Source: Luidia sarsii (Eukaryota > Echinodermata > Asteroidea > Paxillosida > Luidiidae). Taken from it: 64,000 nt of DNA. This document shows, one piece after another, positions 16,801-28,800 of the stretch; position 1 is the first letter of the stretch; the number at the start of each line of letters is the position of its first letter. Under the pieces are notes generated by a model. It was given only the letters and a program-made list of their open reading frames with translations, ran no database searches and was not told the DNA's origin. The position numbers and the translations under genes were made by a program. The stretch is taken from assembly GCA_949987565.1 (NCBI GenBank), contig OX465105.1, positions 3,172,996-3,236,995 on the forward strand, written 5' to 3'.

Positions 16801-19800
16801 TGGTCAAGGACGACAGTCTGGTCCACCAGATTGAGACGGCCTGCCTGGAGTGGACCAAGCAGATAGCCAGCGCCCTGGAGGTGCAGCTCAAGAAGACGCC
16901 CCAGGGCGACGGACCGCTCGCCGAGATCGACTTCTGGCGGGAGCGCAACGCCGCCCTGAGCGCTCTCTCGGAGCAGCTCAAGCTCCACTCGGTCCGCAAG
17001 ATGCTGGAGATCCTCGCCAGGAGGGACACCATGGGCGACCACGCCGTCCTGCAGAGCTTCGAGCTCAACCGCTCGGAGCTGAACAAGTACCACGTGGAGG
17101 CCAAGGACAACGTGCGCTTCCTGAGCACTCTGGAGCGCCACTTCAAGAACCTGACGCACGGCGCTGGCTTCCAGGTGGTGCTGGACACGCTGCCGTCCAT
17201 GATGAACGCCCTGCGCATGGTGTGGATCATCTCCAGACACTACAACCGGGACGAGAGGATGGTGCCGCTGATGGAGCGCATTGCCTGGGAGCTGGCCGAA
17301 CGTGTGGCGAAGGTCATCAGCATCAGAACCATATTCAAGTAAGCAGGGGTCCATTTCACTTAACACTCATTGTAACTTGCGATCAATTGCAAGATGATGA
17401 GCGATGCACAGAAATCATACTGTGTATCACAACTTACACAACTCGAAATATCCACTAGCTATTTCTAGAGAGATTTCAGCGTCGGTCTAGTGCCGAGTGT
17501 GACTGCACTGGACTGGCTGTCTAGTGTGTTTTTTTCTTGCACAATGAAGAAAATGGCACTCGAATGCACCTTTACCTTTGACCTATGCAAGTAAACAGCA
17601 TCTTCTCATAGTATTCCTTTCTCTGTGTGCAAAATGTTTGGTTTTTTTCTCCTCTTATTTAGGCCTATGGCACAGGTCTTGTAAAAATAGTTCAGGTCCA
17701 GTAAGAGTCTTCAGTTATTAGACCTGTTGTCTGGTACATTTTTTTCTGAAATTCGAGCCCTGCAATGGATTATCCATCGTAAGTTGAGTTACTATGTATC
17801 GTATGGCTTTGTGAAATCCACCCCAGGCCTTCCAAGTGTTCCAAGCAGTGAATCTCGGTGCACAACCTTCCATTTCAAGTCTTACAATGTCCAGATGCAG
17901 GACGTTTAGCGCAACAAACCCAATTTCATAGAGCTCCTTAAAGGCCCTATTCAACATTGGTTAAGGTCAAAAGATTGCCACAGTTTGTGTGTTAAACAAT
18001 TAAACATTCCAAAAAAGCAACACTGCAAAGGTTTTATCTCAAATGGTAATCTGAGAAAGGAGAAAAATGCCAAAAAATAACGAACAGAGCATACTGTTTG
18101 AAAAGTTCCTCCGGTTCCTTTTAGATCCATACATACTCACAAAAGAGAAATTTTCACGGTGCCACCGTGAACCTATTATTTCTACTGCTATCCTCACCAT
18201 GAAAACCAAATCTCATTGATTAAACCCATTTACGTGCGATTCGTCTTTGGGGTTTGTACAGGGAGACGCCTTCGCAGATCAAGGCCCGTACACTGGAGGC
18301 CAAAAAGACGCTGGAGCTCTGGAAGGAGTGCTACTTTGAGGTGCGGGCCAAGATCGAGGCGTCGGGGCGCGACGCTCGCTGGGAGTTTGACCGCAAGCGT
18401 CTGTTTGAGCGGACGGACTACATGGCCACCATCTGCCAGGACATCTACGACGTGGCACAGGTAAACAGGTCCTCTAGAATTCAGATCTCAAAAGGTACAG
18501 GGCCTGACGTTTCGATCCTAGCTGGACCTTTCTCAAAGGCAAAGGCTTTGCCTTTGAGAAAGCTCCTGCTAGGATCGAAATGTCGATCAGGCCCTCTAAC
18601 TTTTGAGATTCATGTATTGCAGGTCATTTTAGTCAGTGAGCAGTTTGCAACAGTTTTTGTATTACCTTCACGTCTAGAATTTAGAATAGAATTCTTTATT
18701 TTTACAGACAAATAGTCTGTAGAATTCATTGTGACTGTCGCTTAAAAATCCATTCAGACATATTGAGTAGATACACAAATGAAAAAAACGCTACAAATTA
18801 TGATATAAGTACAATTACAATCAATGCACTTTAATTTTAAACAATTGTTAAAGACATATTGATTAAATACACAGATAAAAATATGAAGAATACAAAAACA
18901 TTAAGAGTACAAGGTTATTTCGAAAAAGGACAGCCATCCCTAAATATTCAACTAGTCTTTGCCAGCAATCATTCTAAAACTGGCCCAGGTTTCTTTATAC
19001 ATTGTATATTAAACCAGGAGTTAATCATTTGTTGTCTTTGTTATCGGTGCACAGGTCTTGCAGGAGTTCTACCACATCTTTGGTCCGGAGCTGAAGTCAG
19101 TAACCGGGGATCCGCAGCGCATTGAGGACGTGCTGAGAAGAGTGGACGGCCTGGTGGAACCGATACAAGACGTGAGTCAGATTTGTGACAGAGAGCCGGG
19201 CTCCTAGTGTGTGCCGGCAGGTGATGGCTAAATGCCTCTAACTGGCGTCTGTATCCCGGAAAAACAAAAATAGTCGACTATAGAAGGCTATCATGTAAGC
19301 GCTGGATAGCTCAGAGCACCGGTTAGTTAAGTCAGAGGTCACTGCTTAAAGACCGTATACAACAGTGGTAAAAGTCAAAAGATTGCCACAGTTTGTTTGT
19401 TAAACCAGTAAACATTCCATAAATCTTGCAATTTTTAGCTCAAATGGTAATCTGAGAAAGTAGAAAAAGGCAAAAAACTGTCACGGTTTTTGCACTGTTG
19501 TGTAGTGTCTCAAAATTTAGTGGGCCTGACATTTCGATCCTAGCAGGACCTTTCTCAAAGGTCCTGCTAGGATTGAAACGTCAGGCCCACTAAATTTTGA
19601 GATTTTCATTTTGGTAATTTTAGTCAGTAAGCAGTTTGCCACATTTTTGTATATCACTTTTGTTGCGTAGTGTATGTAAAAGTTTATTATTCGTGAGTAA
19701 TGAACTATTTGTCGATGTTTAAGTGAAGATTGGTCGAGACTCCACAAAAACCCACTGATACTGGACAAAAAGAGGAGGAGAGAAAGGGAGAGAAGAGAGA

Positions 19801-22800
19801 AAGAAGTCTGGCTAGATTTACTTGTTTAGCAAATGAATAAAATGGGTGATGTACAAAAATGTTGCAAACTGCTTACTGACTAAAATTACCAAAATGTAAA
19901 TCTTAAAATTTAGTGGGCCTGACGTTTCGATCCTAGCAGGACCTTTCTCAAAGGCAGAGTGACAAGGACAAAACAGATACATGTACTCGAAGGAAGGGGG
20001 GAGAGTGAATAGGACACGGATGAGAAACAAAGGACAAAGAGTAAAGCTGGTAGGGAGAGATCAAAGGGAAGGGCAAGGAGTAGGGTAGGGATCAGTGAGA
20101 GGAGGGGGAAAGATCAATGAGAAGGGCAAGGAGTAGGGTAGGGATTAGTGAGAGGAGGGGGAAAGATCAAAGAGAAGGGCAAGGAGTAGGGTAGGGATTA
20201 GTGAGAAGAGGGGGAAAGATGAATAAAATGGATAAAATGATTAACATTAGGGTTGATTTTCTTTCTATTTCCGTTTCAGGTGAGTTTCGATCCTTTCAGC
20301 CTGAAGCACCAGCTCCAGTGGCGCAAGGTGATGGAGTGGTTCAACAAAGAGGTGGCCGCCATCGAGGAGGAGGCCAAGCACTTCATCAACGAGTCCTTCA
20401 AGACGCTGCGCTCGGCCGAGGGCGCCTTCGACATGCTCCTTAAGTTCCAGAACATTCGCTCCCGGGAGGCCATCAACTCGCAGATGATGAAGAAGTTCAA
20501 TGACATCCTGCTGCAGTACGGCAAGGAGGTCAGTCTCTCGGCCGACGGGTTTGTGGCCTCTTGAAAAGTTTTGTCTGTCTCTTTTGAGAAGGAATGTGGT
20601 TCTGAGAAGAGCCAGTAGCTCATCATTTCTGGCGGAGTGGGCTCTGCCTGTCTTGTGACTAATACGTGGTCTCACCATCAACTTTCCATATTGTGATGCA
20701 AACCCTCAAATGTCTCCTGTATTCATTTTATTTTAGCTTTCCTCCTTTGATCCCTTCCCACTGCTTGCCCTTCTTCCCTTTGATCTCACCCTGGTCTGTC
20801 TATCAGCTTTCCTCCTTTGATCCCTTCCCTACTGCTTGCCCTTCCCTTTGATCTCACCCTGATCTGTCTACCAGCTTTCCTCCTTTGATCCCTTTCTTAC
20901 TGCTTGCCCTTCCCTTTGATCTCACCCTGGTCTGTCTACCAGCTTTCCTCCTTTGATCCCTTCCCTACTGCTTGCCCTTCCCTTTGATCTCACCCTGGTC
21001 TGTCTACCAGCTTTCCTTTTTTCATCCCTTTCCTACTGCTTTCCCTTCCTTTCGATCTCACCCTGGTCTGTCTATCAGCTTTCCTCCTTTGATCTCTTCC
21101 CTACTGCTTGCCCTTCCCTTTGATCTCACCCTGGTCTGTCTACCAGCTTTCCTCCTTTGATCCCTTCCCTACTGCTTGTCCTTCCCTTTGATCTCAACCT
21201 GGTCTGTCTACCAGCTTTCCTCCTTTGATCCCTTCCCTACTGCTTGCCCTTCCCTTTTGATCTCACCCTGGTCTGTCTACCAGCTTCCTTCCTTCGATCC
21301 CCTCCCTACTGCTTGCCCTTCCCTTTTGATCTCATCCTGGTCTGTCTACCAGCTTTCCTCCTTTGATCCCTTTCCTACTGCTTGCCCTTCCCTTTGATCT
21401 CACCCTGGTCTATCTACCAACTTCCCTCCTTTGATCCCTTCCCTACTGCTTGCCCTTCCCTTTTGATCTCATCCTGGTCTGTCTACCAGCTTTCCTCCTT
21501 TGATCCCTTCCCTACTGCTTGCCCTTCCCTTTGATCTCACCTGGTCTGTCTACCAGCTTTCCTCCTTTGATCCCTTTCTTACTGCTTGCCCTTCCCTTTG
21601 ATCTCACCCTGGTCTGTCTACCAGCTTTCCTCCTTTGATCCCTTCCTTACTGCTTGCTCTTCCCTTTGATCTCATCCTGGTCTGTCTACCAGCTTTCCTC
21701 CTTTGATCCCTTCCCTACTGCTTGCCCATTTGTCATCCATATCCTATTGCCTGTCTCGGTTCCTCGTTGATTATTTTCCTTCTCATTCTGCCGTTGAGGA
21801 AGTTAGGATTGACACTAAATGCCCTCTCAATTGTTTTTCAAGATCTTTTGTCTTGTATTAATTTATGCACTCTCATTCCTCTGTCCCCCATTAAGGTTGA
21901 CACAGTGCACGCTCTATTCAGACAGCACCAGGAGAGCCCGCCCGTGTCTAAGAACCAGCCGCCAGTAGGGGGCGCTATAGCCTGGGAGCGATCGCTCTTC
22001 TATCGCATCAAGCACACCATCATCCGATTCCAAAGCATGGAGGACCTGCTGAACAGCGAATACGGAAAAGCGGTAAGTTCATCTCTCTCTGATGGCAGCT
22101 CCTCTCTGAATATAATCGGAGTCTTCAAAAACTGGCAATCCAAGTAAAAGTAACTGTTTTTGCCTTTTTCCTGTTTTGGAAAGAATCTCACTACATTGTG
22201 TTCCCAATCTTCCCGCTAATGGGTTGCTTACTTTCAAAGCCCCTTTTTTGACAGAATACCTCTTTTTCTGCGGCATGAATGGATTTGCCAGTTTCAGAAA
22301 ATGATGATTGTGACTCGGACTCGGACTCAGACAGATGACTCAGGACTCAGACTCGGACTTAGAAGTCTCAGACTTGGACTTAGAAGACTCAGACTTGGAC
22401 TTAGAAGTCTCAGACTCGGACTTAGAAGTCTCAGACTTGGACTTAGAAGTCTCACACATGGACTTAGAAGTCTCAGACTTGGACTTAGAAGACTCAGACT
22501 TGGACTTAGAAGTCTCAGACTCGGACTTAGAAGTCTCAGACTTGGACTTAGAAGACTCAGACTTGGACTTAGAAGTCTCAGACTCGGACTTAGAAGTCTC
22601 AGACTTGGACTTAGAAGTCTCACACATGGACTTAGAAGTCTCAGACTTGGACTTAGAAGTCTCAGACATGGACTTAGAGAACTCACACATGGACTTAGAA
22701 GACTCACACATGGACTTTGAAGACTCACACATGGACTTAGAAGACTCACACATGGACTTAGAAGACTCACACATGGACTTAGACTCACACATGGACTTTG

Positions 22801-25800
22801 AAGACTCACACATAGACTTAGAAGACTCACACATGGACTTTGAAGACTCACACATGGACTTTGAAGACTTACACATGGACTTAGAAGACTCACACATGGA
22901 CTTAGAAGACTCACACATGGACTTTGAAGACTCACACATGGACTTGGATTACATATATCAAGGCAGAAATACAAGTCTGTCCCAAGGCTGTGTAGAGACT
23001 GCGACATTTCAGAGCCCCCGATTCACGTCCTTCGTTTGTTCGTCAGGCTCGGAGCAAGTACCTCGGCGTGGCGCGGCAAATGAGGGAGTACGAAGAGAAG
23101 AAGTACGAGCAGTGGAGGGAGTACGTGGAGGGCATTCTGCCCAGCCTCTTGAAGAGGAACCTGCTGAGCAAGCCGGCGTCGTCCACGGCCGTCATTCCTC
23201 TCGCCCAGCATGACGTTGAGGGCAATGGCAGCAGTTCAGCCAGCAATCACACCATTCACGGTAGGAAGAACGATGAGTCACTTCCAGCAGCCTCATGAAT
23301 ACTTATCATGGAATTGAATTGAATTGAAACAGGTCTCACTATCCTATTGTTCGTGGCCAAAAGACAAATTTGAAAAAAAAATCGCTTTCAGCACCTAACT
23401 CATACTTATCATGGAATTGAATTGAATTGAAACAGGTTTCACTATCCTATTTTTCGTGGCCAAAAAACAAATTGGGAAAAGAACTTATCATTTTCAGCAC
23501 CTAACTAATACTTATCATGGAATTGAATTAGCCTGAATTAACTTCACGGAATTGAATTGAATTGAATTGAAACAGGTTCATAAAACAGTTCATGAAACAG
23601 TTCGTAAAAAGAACTTATCATCTTCAGCACTTAACTAATACTTATCATGGAATTGAATTGAATTGATACAGGTTTTAGTATCATATTGTTCTTGGCCAAA
23701 AACCAAGTTCGTAAAAAGAACTTATCATTTTCAGCACCTAACTAATACTTATCATGGAATTGAATTAGCCTGAATTAACTTTACGGAATTGAATTGAATT
23801 GAATTGAAACAGGTTCATAAAACAGTTCATGAAACAGTTCGTAAAATGAGCTTATCATCTTCAGCACCTAACTAATACTTATCATGGAATGAATTGAATT
23901 GATACAGGTTTTACTATCATATTGTTCTTGGCCAAAAACCAAGTTCGTAAAAAGAACTTATCATTTTCAGCACCTAACTAATACCGGTAATTATCATGGA
24001 ATTGAATTGAATTGATACAGGTTTTACTATCATATTGTTCTTGGCCAAAAACCAAGTTCGTAAAAAGAACTTATCATTTTCAGCACCTAACTAATAATTA
24101 TCATGGAATTTAATTGAAGAACAGGTTTAACTATCATATTGTTCGTGGCCAAAAACCTACTGGTAATTGGGAAAAGAACATCATAACATGTACAAAATAA
24201 ATGCTTCTGACTGGTACCTCCACCCTGGCAAAGACTAGTTGACTATTTGGGAAGGCTGCCATCTAAAGGGTTGGATGGCTATGTTGGGATTAGCGCTGGC
24301 ACGCAAAACCAGTGGTCTCGGGTTCAAGTCCCGGTCCAGTCAAATTGTCTTTGCCATTCTCACAAACAGATTGCTGTCAGACGGTTGTTGACGCAAATCC
24401 TGAATTGAGTTTTGATGCAGGCTTTTTTGTTTTGTTTTCCGTTGGGAAATTGGCAGCTGCAGAAGTGAAGTACGTTGTTGACTTTGCTCCAGAGCTCTCT
24501 GAAATCGTCGTGGAAACAAAGTACATGGAACAGCTTGGGTTCTCGATACCAGAGCTGGCGCGTAACGTCGCACTTCAGGTAAGTCGCGACTATTGGTTCT
24601 CATTCTTTATCAATCCTGTTTTGGACAAGGGATTCAGAATTCAATGAGGGTTTGCCCTGCTCGACGTGATAAACACTGAGTCCTTAGTGCTTTGCTTGAT
24701 GCCTGATGAACAAATTTCAGGCATCTCTGACGGGATTTAAACCCGCAATTCCCGCTTTCTAGTGCAGACATCTTTACCACTTGACCATCGAGCTGGTCGA
24801 GGTCGTGGGGTGGTGTCGAATATTGTATAGCGGCGGGTACCGCATTGCATCAAATTCTGCCCAAGTCATGTTAAATTAATTGAATTACACTGACAATTCA
24901 AACTTCAGTTTTATCATGGGACTGAAGTCAATGTATTAAACAACATAATCGAGTTGATTTGTTTATGATAGGAAGATACAGAAGCACAGGGTGTTTTCGA
25001 AATGAAGGCTTAGGCTCGGGCTCAGGCTTAGTCACCATCTAACAAAACCTGAAAAATCCATGTTTTTTTTTTTTCCGAATTTGAAGGTTTGTTGGCTTGA
25101 TAGGTACAGGGTATTCCCCAAGAAATTGGGGCCAAACCCTTGTTTTTCGATGTCGGTGATATTGATAACAAGTAAGATAAAATGACTGAAACCTAAGCCT
25201 GAGCCTAAAGCCTTTATTCCAAAAACGGCTGTAGACTCACAGCCTTGCTCCCTGACTAAAGATTTCAATCACTGTTGCACTTTCCAGGAGGATAAATATC
25301 TGCGATGGAACGACGGTCTGAGGCACATGCTGGGCAGATACCACTCTGCTATTGCCTCCATCAACAATGCAGAGGTCAGTTGATCTAAAGCTTGCTTTCT
25401 TTTTTCCCACTGGTCCCATGCCAACTCCAGGCATGGCCGGAATGCGGCAGAGACCGAGTGACCGGAGGACATTGTCTGTGACATTGAAGGCCGTCCCTAG
25501 CTTGTCTGACCGACCAGGAAGAAATCAAAACACGGTCCCTCTCGACACCACTTCTCATAATAATAATGATAATAATATAGATGGGAAGAGCACTGGCAAC
25601 ACAAAACCAGTGGTCTCGGGTTCAAGTCCCGGTCCAGTCAAACTTTCATTTTGATCCTTAAGGCTGGATGAGCTGTGATGGTGAGGGCACTGATGAGGCC
25701 TGGATTAAAATCCACTGGGTTCTGAAACCAGAGGTCTCGGGTTCAAGTCCCGGTCCAGTCAAACTTTCATTTTGATCCTTAAGGCTGGATGAGCTGAGAT

Positions 25801-28800
25801 GGTGAGGGGACTGATGAGGCCTGGATTAAAATCCACTGGGTTCCGAAACCAGAGGTCTCGGGTTCAAGTCCCGGTCTGGTCAATTGTCTTTGCCTTTCTC
25901 ACAAACAGATTGCTGTCAGACAGGTCACTTGTTGACACAAGTCTTGAGTATTGATGCCGGTTTGTTTGTGCATAGGTCAGTTGAACTACAGCTTTCTTTC
26001 AAAACCCGGTCCCTCCCGACACCACTTTCATAATGATAATGATAGTAATATAGATTCATAGAGTGCACTTATCCGGAAAAACGATCATGGCACAATCATT
26101 TAGAGAACTTGAGTACCAAACTTTAGCAGAAAATTCTAACTCCCAAAAATTGAGATTTCAGCTCTCTCTTGAAGATATCTAAGGATGTAATTTGATGGAG
26201 TGAAGCTGGGAGTTGATTCTAAATGGCAGGTGCTGCCCTGGCAACGGCACGCTGACCGTAGCGGATAGTTCTTGCTCTCGGTTCCACTGACAAAATATAA
26301 ACCAGAAGTTCTGAGAACCCGCCCTGTTTGCTTGAGGCAGATAAGCTCCCGAAGATACCGTGGAGCACAACCGTTCGCGATTTTGAAAACGAGAAAGACC
26401 ATGAAGTCAGATCATGGTATAGCGATCTACTTCCAAATTATGGTTTTTGCCTGTGCATCTTCTAGGAAGCATTGGGGAATCTACGAAAGACCCTTTTATT
26501 TCCATTCTCCCCTTGAGGAAGCTCCTTCCAGCCAATCGGCCTCGAATCTCTTGACAAGAGACCTTCCTTTAACCAATCAAAACAGGGAACTTCTCCACGG
26601 CCCGATCCCTTCCATGTCTTAAAGGTGGCTCCCGGCTTAGTGGAAGGTTTGCGGTGACACCTTTTAGCTTGAGTGTGGCTCTGAAAAGAGCCGGTAACTC
26701 AACGTCTCGGGTAGTTTGTACCGGTACTCTGCCCGTCATCAGGAGACTGCTGGATTCCAACTAGATTCCAACTATTCCCTAGATTATGGGAGGCTTTGCC
26801 CTTATCTGTTAAGGATACTGTTGTTTTTGGTTTATCTCAATTTAATAAATCACTCAGGGACCATTTACTAACTCCGGGAATTCAAGCCAATGTAATTAGA
26901 GTCAATTAGATTTTTTCTTTACACTTTTTTTTTCTGTTATTAAGTGTTGCCTTATCTTTTTATGTCCTACATGTTATTTATAATTGTCCGTTCCCACTTT
27001 GTCTGTAACTCTACAATGTAGCACTTTAGGAGAGCAACTAGACAGTAATTAAGTTTGCTTTTTTGTAATCCTGCAGGGGTGTTACTTGTTTGTTTTCGTG
27101 TTTCATGTATTTGTTTCTCACATCATTTAAATGTATAGTCTATGTAAGAATTGTCTTAATTGTCTTAATTCCCATTTGTATGTTCCTGTGTTCCTGCAAA
27201 AATAATAAATGAAATGAAATGAAATGAAACTATCATCAGTGTATTTAAGCTTGGTGAAAGCGCTGAGGCATGGAGAATCTTTCCCGCCCAGTGCGGCCAC
27301 TGGAGCGTGCAGGATCTTCCCGCCAGTGTGACCACCGGGGCGAGAAGAGGAAGTTCATCGTTGGCTTCCTACGATGTTATAATCTATTTGAACCAATGAC
27401 ATAATTTGTGTGTGTCTATGATTTGAACGGGCGATCGCTCGTATGATATAGCGCCCCTAACGTCACTCTGCTCTGAAAACCATTTCCCCGCATTCCCTTT
27501 GAATTGTGCAGACCCAGCTGCTTGACGAGCACCTCAAGGACCTTAGGCGCACCTTGAAGTCGGGCCACAAGCGCCTGAACTGGAACTCCCTGGGCATCAG
27601 CGACTACATCACCCGCTGCGAACAGGTAACAGCCAGCATCTTGTCCAACCATTCGAGTGTCTATAAACTGCTTTCTCTGCTCACACAATGCACAGCCAAT
27701 CCACGCCAGACTCGTATGACTCGTGACTTGGACTCAGACTCAGACTCAGACTCGAGTCTTATTTTCCCATGACTTAGACTCAGACTCAAGTCTTATTTTC
27801 CCATGACTCAGACTCAGACTCGAGTCTTATTTTCCCATGACTCAGACTCGGGCTCGAATCTTATTTACCCATGACTCAGACTCAGACTCGAGTCTTATTT
27901 TCCCATGACTCAGACTCAGACTCGAATCTTATTTTCCCACGACTCAGACTCAGACTCAAGTCTTATTTTCCCATGACTCAGACTCGGGCTCGAATCTTAT
28001 TTACCCATGACTCAGACTCAGACTCGAGTCTTATTTTCCCATGACTCAGACTCAGACTCGAATCTTATTTTCCCATGATTCAGACTCAGACTCGAGTCTT
28101 ATTTTCCCATGACTCAGACTCAGACTCGAGTCTTATTTTCCCATGACACAGACTCAGACTCGAATCTTATTTTCCCATGACTCAGACTCAGACTCGAGTC
28201 TTATTTTCCCATGACTCAGACTCAGACTCGAGTCTTATTTTCCCATGACTCAGACTCAGACTCGAATCTTATTTTCCCATGACTCAGACTCGAATCTTAT
28301 TTTCCCCTGACTCAGACTCGAATCTTATTTTCCCATGACTCAGACTCAGACTCAAGTCTTATTTTCCCATGACTCAGACTCAGACTCAAATCTTATTTTC
28401 CCATGACTCAGACTCAGACTCGAATCTTATTTTCCCATGACTCAGACTCAGACTCGAATCAGTATAGCAGCCGACTCCAACTTGAATCTACTGACTCAGA
28501 TTTAGAGTAGGACTTATCTTGCGTGACCTCTGGCTCAGATGTTACTGAGTTACTAAGGGCCATTCTAACATCCACTGCAATTATTATTTTGGCTATGTGG
28601 TTACATCTGTTGATCAAATTAGTTTTTTCCAATGGTTTACTCAACGCTTTATTTCGTTTTCGGTGCCAGTACGAGTACGCCCGTTACTAGATACAGCTAG
28701 CACTGCATGTTCATTGCTTTGCTAGATTGCTTGTTGCAGAAAAAAAAGTACACACAGCGTGGGTAGGATTCTAACCTGCAAACTCCTGGTTTCTAGTGCA

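Noticed and set aside
16482..17366. 294- and 246-codon minus-strand ORFs
   Set aside because: Antisense shadows of the GC-rich DNAH10 exon 5.
22335..23213. 292-codon plus-strand ORF running from the 21 bp array into exon 10
   Set aside because: It reads exon 10 in a frame shifted by one relative to the dynein frame, and its sequence is pure array translation.
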